61,484 nucleotides of DNA from positions 1 to 61,484 of the forward strand of contig NZ_CABDWS010000008.1 in NCBI RefSeq assembly GCF_901447495.1. The letters are read 5' to 3'. The notes beneath the pieces were generated by a model. It was not told the origin of the DNA and did no database searches. It saw nothing but the letters and a program-made list of their open reading frames with translations. Below, piece after piece: positions 1 through 8,634 of this stretch. A program made the translations under genes and the position numbers. Numbering within the stretch: position 1 is the first letter of the stretch; each line of letters begins with the position of its first letter. Source of the DNA: Haloimpatiens lingqiaonensis (GTDB lineage: Bacteria; Bacillota; Clostridia; Clostridiales; Clostridiaceae).

Positions 1-124
1 TATGCAAATTTTTTCTCTAAAATTTCCAGCAAAAATCAGAATTTATGGTTTTTAACCTAACCCTCAATCATTCATTATAAATCAGCGGGCTCACGCCCAA
101 AAAATTTTTAAGCGCTAAACTTCT
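1..124 (-). mobile_element. Left-hand copy of an insertion sequence, terminal non-coding part only
   Basis: This stretch is the reverse complement of 60927-61049, which lies just upstream of the transposase start at 61110, with one visible substitution. The element therefore runs off the left edge of the window with its transposase on the minus strand. The outer end is near AGAAGTTTAGCGCTT (minus strand), and a small GGGC/GCCC hairpin lies just inside. The transposase of this copy is outside the window. Its insertion probably removed the 5' part of the chelatase gene that follows. Confidence 0.85.
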
Positions 125-213
125 GTATTTTTAATAAAAAAATCAAAAATATGCCTTTAAAATAGTTTTAAAAAGCCTTATTTTATTGATTTAATATAAA
201 ACATAAGTTATTT

Positions 214-1092
214 TTGAAAGCTAATTATCAAAATATTGCATTAAAAATAATTTACGCACAATCTGCTGGGGAAACCTTTGTAGTATCCAGGTGGTTAGCT
301 GAAAAGAGTAATAATTCCATAAGTAAGGGAAGCGGTAAACGTAGTCTTGTAAAAACATCATCTAAACAAGGAAGGTATGTACGTTATCGTTATCCTATAA
401 AAGGACAAATAAACGACATTGCTATCGATGCTACACTTCGTGCAGCAGCTCCATATCAGTTGCAAAGGGAGAAAAAGGGAAGAGCTGTTGTAATAGAAAA
501 ATCAGATATAAGAGTTAAAGTAAGAGAAAAACGAACTGGAAATACTATTATTTTTGTGGTTGATTCCAGTGGGTCCATGGGGGCCAATAAAAGAATGAAG
601 GCTGTAAAAGGGGCAATTCTTTCTTTACTTAATGATGCCTATCAAAAAAGGGACAAAGTAGGAATGATTGCTTTTAAGAATCATTCTGCTGAGTTACTTT
701 TAGGAATTACAAGAAGTGTAGAGTTAGCAGAAAAGAAGTTGAGTACACTACCTACAGGCGGTAGAACACCTTTAGCAGCAGGGATTGATATGGCATATGA
801 GGTTATTAAAGCAGCTAAAATAAAGGATAAAGATATGCTTCCTGTAATTGTACTAGTATCTGATGGTAAGGCTACTTATAGCAGCAATGGAACAGATGCT
901 TTTGCAGAAGCAATAAATTCTGCACAGAAAATTGCAGCAGAAAAAATAAAGTCAATTGTTATTGATACAGATGCAAGCTTTATTAAATTAAACCTTGCAG
1001 AGAAGGTAGCAGAAGCAATGAATGCAGACCGTTTTGAAATAGAGGATCTTCAAGCTCAGAGTCTTGTAGCAGCAGTAACATTGTCTTTATAA
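214..1092 (+). pseudogene. chlD: Mg/Co-chelatase subunit D-like VWA protein, 5'-truncated
   Basis: The 292 residues match the C-terminal half of BchD/ChlD-type chelatase subunits. There is a basic linker (KGSGKRS...TSSKQGRYVRYR, about residues 38-60), the conserved DATLRAAAPYQ segment, then a von Willebrand A domain with the MIDAS motif DSSGSMG (about 117-123), the TPL threonine and SDG. Full-length family members have about 600 residues with an N-terminal AAA+ domain, which is missing. An in-frame TGA lies at 187-189 and the IS end is about 90 bases upstream, so the TTG at 214 is only a nominal start without a good ribosome site. The gene is probably a remnant, although the VWA domain itself is intact. 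Its ATPase partner follows at 1274. Confidence 0.8.
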
Positions 1093-1125
1093 AAATTAAA
1101 TATTATACGAGGAGAAAAGGTAAAG

Positions 1126-1233
1126 TTGATAGTTATTAATGAATTAACTAAGAAGTATGAAAAAATAACCGCAGTGGATAATCTGAATTTTAAAATTATA
1201 ATATGTGTAAAGTTATGTAAAAAAGCTGAATAA
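1126..1233 (+). pseudogene. Stub of an ABC transporter ATP-binding protein
   Basis: A TTG-started reading frame of 35 codons has a strong ribosome site (GAGGAG, spacing about 11). Its product begins LIVINELTKKYEKITAVDNLNFKI, the typical first 24 residues of an ABC ATPase, then degenerates into IICVKLCKKAE and stops before any Walker A motif. The stub lies between the two chelatase genes, so an ABC transporter gene was probably once part of this operon and was lost by deletion. Confidence 0.6.
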
Positions 1234-1273
1234 TTAAATTAATTTTGTAACTATAGAAAAGGAGCGTAGTTTT

Positions 1274-2311
1274 ATGAATATAGAAAAAAATATATATCCT
1301 TTCACAGCAATTGTGGGACAGGAAAAAATGAAATTAGCATTAATTTTAAATGTTATTAATCCTTCCCTAGGAGGGGTATTAATAAGAGGAGAAAAGGGAA
1401 CAGCGAAATCTACAGCGGTACGTTCATTGGCAGATTTATTACCAGAGCGTACTCAAGTGGAAGGATGTAAATTTTCCTGTGATCCATCAAATATTGAACA
1501 AGCATGTTGTCAATGCTCAGAAAGAATAAAAAATAATAAACCATTTAATGTAGTAAAATCAAAAATGAGAGTAATAGACCTTCCAGTAAGTGCTACGGAA
1601 GATCGTGTAGTAGGAACTCTTGATATAGAATATGCTATTAAAAAAGGAGAAAAGAAGTTTGAAGCAGGTATATTAGCCCAAGCTAATAAAAATATTTTAT
1701 ATGTTGATGAAGTAAATTTACTAGATGATCATGTTGTAGATATATTACTAGATTCTGCAGCTATGGGGGTTAATACTATTGAAAGAGAAGGGATTTCATT
1801 TACTCACCCTGCTAAATTCACATTAGTTGGGACTATGAATCCAGAAGAGGGTGACTTAAGGCCACAACTTCTAGACCGTTTTGGGTTAGTTGTAGATGTT
1901 AAGGGAGAAAGTGATACTTTACAAAGAGTAGAAGTTATTAAAAGAAGATTAGATTTTGAAAAGGATCCAAAAGTTTTTGCAAAATCTTTTGATCATGAGC
2001 AATTAGAACTAGCAAACAAAATACAAAAGGCTATGGAGTTTCTTCCTAAGGTAAGTTTTGATGATAAACTTCTTGAAACAGCTGCAAAAATTTCTACTTT
2101 TCTTGGGGTTGATGGGCATAGAGCTGATATAGTAATGATTAAAACAGCAATGACTATTGCTGCTTATAATATGAGAGAAAAAGTTACAAAGGATGATTTA
2201 AAAGAAGCTGCTACATATGTACTACCTCATAGAATGAGAAGAAGACCTTTTGAAGATTGTGAAATGGATATGGATATAATAGAACAAAAAATAAATGAAA
2301 ATATTGACTAA
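1274..2311 (+). CDS. chlI: Mg/Co-chelatase-type AAA+ ATPase, subunit I
   Basis: This 345-residue protein has the length and motif order of BchI/ChlI, the hexameric AAA+ motor that drives metal insertion into tetrapyrroles. Walker A is GEKGTAKST (about residues 39-47), Walker B is [10 protein letters not shown], and there are [20 protein letters not shown] and RRRPFED C-terminal features. A cysteine-rich insert (CKFSCDP...CCQCSE, about 66-85) is usual in this branch. The start has a GGAG site. With its D partner truncated and no CobN/BchH large subunit visible, chelatase activity here is doubtful. Free-standing ChlI-like ATPases with other roles are also known. Confidence 0.85.
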   Translation: MNIEKNIYPFTAIVGQEKMKLALILNVINPSLGGVLIRGEKGTAKSTAVRSLADLLPERTQVEGCKFSCDPSNIEQACCQCSERIKNNKPFNVVKSKMRVIDLPVSATEDRVVGTLDIEYAIKKGEKKFEAGILAQANKNILYVDEVNLLDDHVVDILLDSAAMGVNTIEREGISFTHPAKFTLVGTMNPEEGDLRPQLLDRFGLVVDVKGESDTLQRVEVIKRRLDFEKDPKVFAKSFDHEQLELANKIQKAMEFLPKVSFDDKLLETAAKISTFLGVDGHRADIVMIKTAMTIAAYNMREKVTKDDLKEAATYVLPHRMRRRPFEDCEMDMDIIEQKINENID

Positions 2312-2378
2312 AGGAAAAGTACAATGAACAAAAAAGAGAGAGTATTAATTGTATTGTGGACAACCACATTTAGAAGTT

Positions 2379-2474
2379 AAAAGCACTGTTCATTAAATAA
2401 AGTGAACCCATTTTGTTGGCTCAAAAACTTAACGAAAGGGGCTCACTTTAAAGATCAGTGCTTTTTATTTTTTT
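2379..2474 (+). terminator. Nested-hairpin terminator after the chelatase genes
   Basis: Two nested inverted repeats are followed by a T-rich run. The outer stem is AAAAGCACTG (2379-2388) with CAGTGCTTTT (2456-2465). The inner stem is AAAGTGA (2399-2405) with TCACTTT (2443-2449), extended by CCC/GGG. An 18-codon frame (2324-2380, MNKKERVLIVLWTTTFRS) lies just before it and may be another deletion stub. It matches nothing I recognise. Confidence 0.65.
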
Positions 2475-2531
2475 GATAAAAAGACTTTTTAATAAAAATT
2501 ATCTAAAAGTTAATGATATAATTAATGTATA

Positions 2532-2560
2532 TTGACTAGGTAGCCACTGTGTTTTACAAT
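2532..2560 (+). promoter_or_regulatory. Sigma-A-type promoter for the pseudouridine synthase gene
   Basis: TTGACT and TACAAT are separated by exactly 17 bases, about 38 bases before the start codon. A small CCACT/AGTGG inverted repeat overlaps the spacer and the -10 region. Confidence 0.5.
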
Positions 2561-2598
2561 AAGTGGTAGTTAATTATATTTTTTAGAAGGAGATATTT

Positions 2599-3309
2599 AT
2601 GAGACTAAATAATTTTATTAGTTCTACTGGGCTTTGTTCTAGAAGAGAAGCAGATGAATTAATTAAGAATAAAAAAGTAAAAGTTAATGGAGAAATTGCA
2701 GTTATAGGTCAAGTTATAGATGAGGAAGATCAGGTTGAAGTAAACGGAAAAACATTAAAAAGTAAGAAAAAACATGTTTACATTGCTTTAAATAAGCCTG
2801 TAGGAATTACTTGCACCACAGAGAGACATATAAAAGGAAATATTATTGATTTTGTAAATCATCCAGAGAGGATTTTCCCTATTGGAAGGCTTGATAAGGA
2901 TTCACAAGGTTTAATTCTTCTTACCAGTGATGGAAGCATAGTTAATGAGATTTTAAGAGAGCAGAATAATCATGAAAAGGACTATATTGTAACAGTGGAT
3001 AAGCCAATTAATTCATCCTTTATAAACGGAATGAGAAATGGAGTAAAAATATATAATCCCGTTAAGAAACAATATACAGTAACAAACCAGTGTAAGGTGA
3101 TTAAGTTAAAGGATAGAACCTTTAAAATTACCTTATCTCAAGGATTAAATCGTCAAATTAGAAGAATGTGTGAACATTTTGGATATAAAGTTATAGACTT
3201 AAAGCGTGTAAGAATTACTAATATAACATTAAAGGGACTACCAGTAGGAAAGTGGAGAAACTTAACAAAAGAAGAAGTTAGGAAACTAAGAAATAAGGAT
3301 GAGGTATAA
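2599..3309 (+). CDS. rluF: 23S rRNA pseudouridine synthase, RluF/RsuA family
   Basis: An N-terminal S4 RNA-binding domain (about residues 1-60, RLNNFISSTGLCSRREADELI) is followed by a RsuA-type pseudouridine synthase domain. The catalytic motif is GRLDKDSQGL (about 97-106). The NKPVGITCTTE segment resembles RluF (U2604 of 23S rRNA) more than RsuA or RluB. QGLNRQIRRMCEHFGY near the C-terminus is the usual conserved motif. The length (236) is a little short for RluF but complete. It has its own promoter and a GAAGGAG ribosome site and looks monocistronic. The exact target base is inferred. Confidence 0.8.
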   Translation: MRLNNFISSTGLCSRREADELIKNKKVKVNGEIAVIGQVIDEEDQVEVNGKTLKSKKKHVYIALNKPVGITCTTERHIKGNIIDFVNHPERIFPIGRLDKDSQGLILLTSDGSIVNEILREQNNHEKDYIVTVDKPINSSFINGMRNGVKIYNPVKKQYTVTNQCKVIKLKDRTFKITLSQGLNRQIRRMCEHFGYKVIDLKRVRITNITLKGLPVGKWRNLTKEEVRKLRNKDEV

Positions 3310-3522
3310 AATATAAGTTTTTATTAAAAAAGCTTAAAGGGTTTATAAATCCAATGGAGAAAATATACACTAATTGATATTTTATGTATTATATTTATTA
3401 CTTGTAATTTTGATGATTATCTAATAGAGAGTTTAAAATAATGGATCAAAGTCACGTTAATAAATTATTGATTAGTGGTATTAAGGTTATATGAGAGATT
3501 ATAAGTAAAAGGGGGCTTGTGA

Positions 3523-4407
3523 ATGAATGTTATAGAAATTAAAAATCTTACTAAAAATTATGGTAAGGAGAGGGGCATTACAGATGTAAGCTTTAATGTG
3601 GAGCAGGGGGAGATTTTTGGATTTATAGGGCCTAATGGTGCGGGAAAGTCAACCACCATTAGAACGCTATTGTCTCTTATATATCCCACCAGTGGAAGTG
3701 CTACAGTTTTTGGAAAGGACTGTGTAAAGTTTGCTTCGGAAATTAAAAAGGAAATAGGATATGTTCCAGCAGAAGTATTTTATTATGATAACATGAAGGT
3801 CATGGAGCTTTTAAATTATTCAGCTAGTTTCTACAAAAAAGATTGTAGTAAGCGAATAAAGGAATTAGCCCAAATAATGAATTTAGATCTTAACAAAAGG
3901 ATTGATGAATTATCCTTTGGAAATAAAAAGAAGGTGGGGATAGTTCAAGGATTACTTCATGAACCTAAGCTTATTATACTTGATGAACCTACCAGCGGTT
4001 TAGATCCTCTTATGCAGCAAAAATTCTTTAATTTATTAAAAGAAGAAAATAAAAAAGGGGCAACTATTTTATTTTCTTCTCATATTTTAAATGAAGTTCA
4101 GAAATTATGCAGTCGTGTGGCCATTATTAAAGAAGGTAAAATTATAAAAATTGAAAAAATCAGCAAACTAAAGGCGGATAACTATAAAAGATTTAAAATT
4201 GAGACTTTAAATAATATAGAAAAGGATTATTTTAATATAAAAGGAGTAAATGCACTAGATATAAAAGATGAAGTAGTTAGTTTTATATTTAAAGGAGATA
4301 TTAATCTTATTATGAAAAAGCTTTCCGAGATAGAAATATCTAATATATGGATAGAAGAGCCGGACCTTGAAGAAATATTCATGCACTATTATGAAAAGGG
4401 GGAATAG
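3523..4407 (+). CDS. ABC transporter ATP-binding protein (ABC-2/BcrA-like)
   Basis: The ATPase shows Walker A GPNGAGKST (about 38-46), a LSFGNKKK signature variant (about 132-139), Walker B LIILDEPTSGLDP and H-loop SSH, followed by the C-terminal extension usual in drug and bacteriocin exporters of the BcrA/NatA type. It has a strong GGGGG ribosome site and is immediately followed by two homologous permease genes, forming an exporter operon. The substrate is unknown. The 213 bases upstream hold no clear gene, only a short frame with no recognisable product. Confidence 0.85.
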   Translation: MNVIEIKNLTKNYGKERGITDVSFNVEQGEIFGFIGPNGAGKSTTIRTLLSLIYPTSGSATVFGKDCVKFASEIKKEIGYVPAEVFYYDNMKVMELLNYSASFYKKDCSKRIKELAQIMNLDLNKRIDELSFGNKKKVGIVQGLLHEPKLIILDEPTSGLDPLMQQKFFNLLKEENKKGATILFSSHILNEVQKLCSRVAIIKEGKIIKIEKISKLKADNYKRFKIETLNNIEKDYFNIKGVNALDIKDEVVSFIFKGDINLIMKKLSEIEISNIWIEEPDLEEIFMHYYEKGE

Positions 4408-4411
4408 ATTC

Positions 4412-5206
4412 ATGAATATGTTTTTACACGAACTAAAAGCTTATAGAAAATCAACATTTATATGGACAATTTCCTTATGTGCATTGACTATATTCTTTTT
4501 AAGTATGTATCCTACTTTTTCGAAGGAAGCTGTAGAATTTCAAAGGTTATTACAGGGGTTTCCAGAGCCAGTAAGAAAGGCTTTTGGATTTTCAGGAGAC
4601 ATTTCTTCCTTTCTAAATTTTTATTCTTATATATTTTTATATGTGGTTTTATGCGGTGCAATTCAGGCAATGAATTTAGGCATATCAATCTTATCCAAAG
4701 AAGTACGTGAAAAAACAGCAGATTTTCTTTTCACAAAGCCAGTTACACGTAAACAAATAATTACTTCTAAGCTTTTCGCAGCATTCACATCTATAGTTAT
4801 TACTAATATTGTGTATTTAATTACCGCTAGTATCATGGTCTCCATTGTAAAAGAACACATCTATAGCATCAAAATATTCAATATGATTTCTATTACATTA
4901 TTTTTTATTCAATTAGTATTCATGTCCCTAGGGATTTTTATAGCTGTAGTTGTCCCTAAAATTAAATCTGTTATTTCAGTTTCCTTAAGTGCTGTATTTG
5001 CTTTTTTTATTATAGGTATGTTTCAAGGCGTTATTGAAAGTGAGGTAATGAGGTATATAACTCCATTTAAATATTTTGATACGGCATACATTATAAAAAA
5101 TGGTCAGTATGAAGTTTCATTTATTGTTTTAGCAGTATTAGTTATTATGGTAACTATATCAGCTAGCTATTATATATATTGGAAAAGAGATATACAGACA
5201 GTTTAA
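4412..5206 (+). CDS. ABC-2 type permease, first of two
   Basis: Six hydrophobic segments are spread over 264 residues. It has the usual ABC-2 features: the N-terminal MNMFLHELKAYRKSTFIW membrane-entry helix and the cytoplasmic loop SKEVREKTADFLFTKPVTRKQI, which probably contacts the ATPase. I chose the ATG at 4412, five codons after an AAGGGGG site, rather than the longer frame starting inside the ATPase gene. It is paralogous to the next gene; both share the EKT..FLF.KP..R..I loop. The pair probably forms a heterodimeric channel with the ATPase encoded at 3523. Confidence 0.8.
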   Translation: MNMFLHELKAYRKSTFIWTISLCALTIFFLSMYPTFSKEAVEFQRLLQGFPEPVRKAFGFSGDISSFLNFYSYIFLYVVLCGAIQAMNLGISILSKEVREKTADFLFTKPVTRKQIITSKLFAAFTSIVITNIVYLITASIMVSIVKEHIYSIKIFNMISITLFFIQLVFMSLGIFIAVVVPKIKSVISVSLSAVFAFFIIGMFQGVIESEVMRYITPFKYFDTAYIIKNGQYEVSFIVLAVLVIMVTISASYYIYWKRDIQTV

Positions 5207-5241
5207 GAATAGTTCAATTGGGTAAAAGGGAGGGAGAAGCT

Positions 5242-6039
5242 ATGAATTTATATATTAGAGAGATGAAAGCCCATAGAAAAGCTCTTATTATATGGTGTAT
5301 TGGCATGGTATTTATGGTTGGAGCTGGCATGGCTAAATATGGTGGTTTATCATCCACAGGGCAAGATATGAGTGGAATTATTGCTAAGATGCCCAAAGCA
5401 TTGCAGTCTGTAGTTGGAGCTGGGTTATTTGATTTATCAAAGGCTAGTGGATTTTATGGAGTGCTTTTTTTATACTTAGTGATAATGTCAACCATACATG
5501 CTGCTATACTTGGGGCAACGATTATTTCTAAGGAAGAAATGGATAAAACTTCAGAATTTTTATTTGTAAAACCTATATCAAGAAATAAAATTATTACCTG
5601 CAAAATATTAGCGGCTTTATCTAATATTTTAATACTAAATATTGTAACACTTATCTCTTCACTTATTATTGTAGGAAACTATGGAAAGGGAGAGGCAGTA
5701 GCTAATGATATAGGGGTATTAATGATTGGAATGTTTATATTACAGCTTATGTTTATGTTTTTGGGAACGGGTATGGCTGCCATAAGCAATAGGGCTAAAA
5801 ATGCTGCCCAATTAACTACAGGTATATTGATGACCACTTATATATTATCTATGGCAATTGATATGAATGAAAATCTTGAAAAACTAAAATATATAACACC
5901 CTATAAATATTATGATGCTAAAAATTTAATGTATGGTAGGGGATTTGAAACTGTATATTTAGTTTTATCTTTTATGATTATTATGCTACTAGTTATTTTA
6001 ACATATGTTTTTTACGAAAAAAGAGATTTAAATGTATAA
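5242..6039 (+). CDS. ABC-2 type permease, second of two
   Basis: The 265-residue membrane protein is collinear with its upstream neighbour. The start MNLYIREMKAHRKALIIW is followed by about six hydrophobic helices and the loop SKEEMDKTSEFLFVKPISRNKII. The ATG at 5242 follows GGGAGGGAG, and the frame continues upstream without a better start. It ends 33 bases before the sigma-54 activator gene, so co-transcription is possible. The exporter and the activator have no obvious functional link. Confidence 0.8.
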   Translation: MNLYIREMKAHRKALIIWCIGMVFMVGAGMAKYGGLSSTGQDMSGIIAKMPKALQSVVGAGLFDLSKASGFYGVLFLYLVIMSTIHAAILGATIISKEEMDKTSEFLFVKPISRNKIITCKILAALSNILILNIVTLISSLIIVGNYGKGEAVANDIGVLMIGMFILQLMFMFLGTGMAAISNRAKNAAQLTTGILMTTYILSMAIDMNENLEKLKYITPYKYYDAKNLMYGRGFETVYLVLSFMIIMLLVILTYVFYEKRDLNV

Positions 6040-6072
6040 AAACATTTTAAAAAGTATAAAGGGGGATTTAAA

Positions 6073-7488
6073 ATGCTAATTTCAGATTCTTTATGCTTGA
6101 ATAATAAGAAGATTTTGCTAGGGGCACTGGAGTCTTCATCAGACGGAATATTGATATCAGATGATAAGGGAAACATAGTGTACGTTAACAGTGCCTATGA
6201 AATTACCACAGGGTTAAAAAAAGGACAAATGATAGGTAAAAATCTTAATAACCTCTTACAAGAAAATTTTTTTAATGTAGCAGCGTCATTGGATGTGCTA
6301 GAAGAAAGAAAAACAGTGTCTACCATACATAAGTATGTTACTGGAAAGAGCGCTTTGACTACTGCTAGTCCAATATATGATGAACAGGGAAATATAATAG
6401 GGGTTATTTGTAATACACGAAATGTTTCAGAACTTATAAGATTAAAAAATGAATTAACGGAAACTAAAAAGCTTACGCAAAAGTATTCTAACCAGCTACA
6501 GCAACTGCGTAAACTTCAAATGCAATATAAGGGAATTATCTTTAAAAGCAAGGCAATGGGACAAACTCTCCAGCTGGCAGCAAAAGCAGCTTCTTTTGAT
6601 AGTACTATACTGATTAATGGCGAATCGGGTACAGGAAAAGAGGTATTGGCAAAGTTTATTCATCAGCAAAGTGGTAGAAAAAATGGTCCTTTTATAAAAG
6701 TAAATTGTGCAGCTATTCCAAGTGAATTGTTTGAATCAGAGGTATTTGGTTATGAGCCAGGTTCTTTTACTGGAGCAGCGCAGAAGGGTAAAATTGGTAT
6801 GTTTGAGCTTGCTAATGAGGGAACTATTTTACTGGATGAAGTTGGGGAACTACCGTTACCAGTTCAGTCTAAGCTATTGAGAGTAATACAAGAAAGAGAA
6901 TTCGTACGGGTTGGCGGCTGCAAAGGTGTAAAATTAAATGTGCGTATTTTAGCTGCAACAAACAGAAATCTTTTGGAAGAAGTTAAAAAAGGTAATTTTA
7001 GAGAGGATCTTTTTTTCAGGTTAAATGTTATTCCCATTAAAATACCTTCACTGAGGGAAAGAAAAGAGGATATACCTTTATTAATATCTCATTTTATTGA
7101 AAATCTTAATAAACATTATAAAAAAAATATTACCATTGCGCCAGAAGTAATAGAAATTATGAGCAATTACTCTTGGCCAGGGAATATAAGAGAGCTTCAA
7201 AATTTAATTGAATATTTATTTATAATAGATTCTGAGGGGGATATTGGCATTGAACATCTTCCAGCTCAACTCTTAACAGAAAAAGTACTTACAAATAAGG
7301 ATTTGAATAACAAAAAATCTTCTGCAAAATTAAGCCACATGATGGCTCAACTAGAAAAAAACATAATCATATCTACATTAAAAAACTATCCTACTGTAAA
7401 AAAATCAGCATCAGTACTAGGAATTGATACTTCAACATTATGGAGAAAGATTAAAAAATATAAAATTGAAGATATTTATACTAAATAA
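6073..7488 (+). CDS. Sigma-54-dependent activator with PAS sensor domain
   Basis: Three domains are visible. A PAS domain at about 15-125 (SSDGILISDDKGNIVYVNSAYEITTG) is followed by a short coiled linker (125-155). The AAA+ sigma-54 interaction domain at about 160-390 has Walker A GESGTGKE (183-190), Walker B TILLDEVGEL and SWPGNIREL. The C-terminus is a Fis-type helix-turn-helix (KKSASVLGIDTSTLWRKIKKY). The sigma-54 contact loop reads GSFTGA (230-235) instead of the usual GAFTGA. The most likely target is the sigma-54 promoter at 7674 with palindromes upstream, so this gene is probably the activator of the amidase/hydantoinase operon. The PAS ligand is unknown. Confidence 0.9.
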   Translation: MLISDSLCLNNKKILLGALESSSDGILISDDKGNIVYVNSAYEITTGLKKGQMIGKNLNNLLQENFFNVAASLDVLEERKTVSTIHKYVTGKSALTTASPIYDEQGNIIGVICNTRNVSELIRLKNELTETKKLTQKYSNQLQQLRKLQMQYKGIIFKSKAMGQTLQLAAKAASFDSTILINGESGTGKEVLAKFIHQQSGRKNGPFIKVNCAAIPSELFESEVFGYEPGSFTGAAQKGKIGMFELANEGTILLDEVGELPLPVQSKLLRVIQEREFVRVGGCKGVKLNVRILAATNRNLLEEVKKGNFREDLFFRLNVIPIKIPSLRERKEDIPLLISHFIENLNKHYKKNITIAPEVIEIMSNYSWPGNIRELQNLIEYLFIIDSEGDIGIEHLPAQLLTEKVLTNKDLNNKKSSAKLSHMMAQLEKNIIISTLKNYPTVKKSASVLGIDTSTLWRKIKKYKIEDIYTK

Positions 7489-7516
7489 ATTATAAATATA
7501 GAATTGTATAAAAAAG

Positions 7517-7619
7517 CATTGCAAATATGCAATGGTAGAAGTTTGAAGTGCAATATTGCCACATATTGGGAAATATACACTTGAAATGGGAAAAAGTGTT
7601 TAAGATTGCATTTTTGCAA
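7517..7619 (+). promoter_or_regulatory. Candidate upstream activator sites for the sigma-54 regulator
   Basis: Two perfect TTGCA-N4-TGCAA palindromes lie here (7519-7532 and 7606-7619), with a related GCAATATTGC palindrome between them (7550-7559). They sit 55-155 bases upstream of the sigma-54 promoter, the normal position for enhancer sites bound by a Fis-type helix-turn-helix. That the activator encoded at 6073 binds them is inferred. Confidence 0.65.
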
Positions 7620-7673
7620 CACCATCCCTAATATGAAAAAGTCTATAAGGCTATAAAATGCATATGGAATAAG

Positions 7674-7690
7674 TTGGCATAGATATTGCT
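7674..7690 (+). promoter_or_regulatory. Sigma-54 promoter
   Basis: TTGGCATAGATATTGCT matches the -24/-12 consensus. The invariant GG (7676-7677) and GC (7688-7689) are exactly 12 bases apart. It is followed by a leader of about 130 bases before the amidase start. Apart from this element and the palindromes, the stretch between the activator gene and 7832 holds nothing I can identify. Confidence 0.75.
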
Positions 7691-7831
7691 AATAGATATA
7701 GACATAACTATTGATTAACGTAAAAGTGGGGAAGTTAAATTTAATAGTTATGTGATGCTTATAAAATCTTTGAAGAGCAATTATTTTATAAGTACAAACA
7801 AAAATTAAAATATGAAGGGATGGGATATTTA

Positions 7832-8545
7832 ATGGCAAACAATTACAAGGACAATGGTGGACAATACAACTTTGATCAAGAATTATTAGACAAGGCCTTT
7901 GCAGAAGCAAGAAAAATCTACAAAGAAAGAGGATTCCAAACTAGAATGGGCTATGGTAAAGCCCCAGCAGTAACAACTGTAGATATGGCAAAAGCTTGGA
8001 TGTCAGAAGGCCATCCATTTACATGTGATAATTCTGAAGAAGTATGTGCTAATGCACTTAAAGTATTAGAAGCTGCAAGAAAATCAGGAGTTCCTATTTT
8101 CCATACAACTACTGGATATGTAGGAGAAAAACAATGGGATTTACCTAGATGGGATGAAAAAATTCCTATGCATACACTAGATATTAACACAGAATGGTTA
8201 GAAATAGATCCTAAACTTAAACCAAGACCAGAAGAACCAGTTATTCATAAAAAATATGCAAGTAACTTCTTTGGCACACATTTAGCTCAAACTTTAAATT
8301 ATTTAGGCGTTGATACTGTAATAGTAATGGGAGCTACTTCTTGTGCATGTGTTAGACATACAGTTATGGATTCAACAGGATATGGATTTAAAACTATAAT
8401 TCCTGAAGGAACTATAGGTGACAGAGTACCAGGAGTTATCGCTTGGAACCTATTTGATATGGACGCTAAATTTGCTGACGTTGAACCTTTAGAAAATGTA
8501 GTTAAATATCTTGAAGGTATAGATCCAAAAGTATATAGAAGATAA
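7832..8545 (+). CDS. Cysteine hydrolase, N-carbamoylsarcosine amidase-like
   Basis: The 237-residue protein is of the isochorismatase-like amidohydrolase fold. Candidate triad residues are Asp51 (TTVDMAKAW, as in the classical N-carbamoylsarcosine amidohydrolase), a lysine in VIHKKYASNFFG (140/141) and Cys173 in GATSCACVRHTVMDS. The ATG at 7832 sits about 11 bases after AAGGGATGGG; the ATG at 7820 overlaps that site and is unlikely. The next gene is a hydantoinase, so the pair could hydrolyse a hydantoin (for example N-methylhydantoin from creatinine) to a carbamoyl-amino acid and then to an amino acid, CO2 and ammonia. The substrate is inferred from family and context. Confidence 0.8.
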   Translation: MANNYKDNGGQYNFDQELLDKAFAEARKIYKERGFQTRMGYGKAPAVTTVDMAKAWMSEGHPFTCDNSEEVCANALKVLEAARKSGVPIFHTTTGYVGEKQWDLPRWDEKIPMHTLDINTEWLEIDPKLKPRPEEPVIHKKYASNFFGTHLAQTLNYLGVDTVIVMGATSCACVRHTVMDSTGYGFKTIIPEGTIGDRVPGVIAWNLFDMDAKFADVEPLENVVKYLEGIDPKVYRR

Positions 8546-8569
8546 TGAAATAAAGTAGTCTAATACTTA

Positions 8570-8610
8570 AAAGGGACACCTATTTCAGGAAAAGATCAGG
8601 GTGTCCCTTT
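8570..8610 (+). terminator. Intercistronic hairpin between amidase and hydantoinase genes
   Basis: An 11-bp perfect stem (AAAGGGACACC with GGTGTCCCTTT) closes a 19-base loop. Only three T residues follow, so it is a weak terminator at best. It may instead protect the 3' end of the amidase mRNA and lower hydantoinase expression. Confidence 0.5.
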
Positions 8611-8634
8611 AAATATAAGAAAGGAGGACAATAT

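Noticed and set aside
3441-3494. A 17-codon frame before the first ABC operon
   Set aside because: It has no clear ribosome site and resembles no known regulator or leader peptide.
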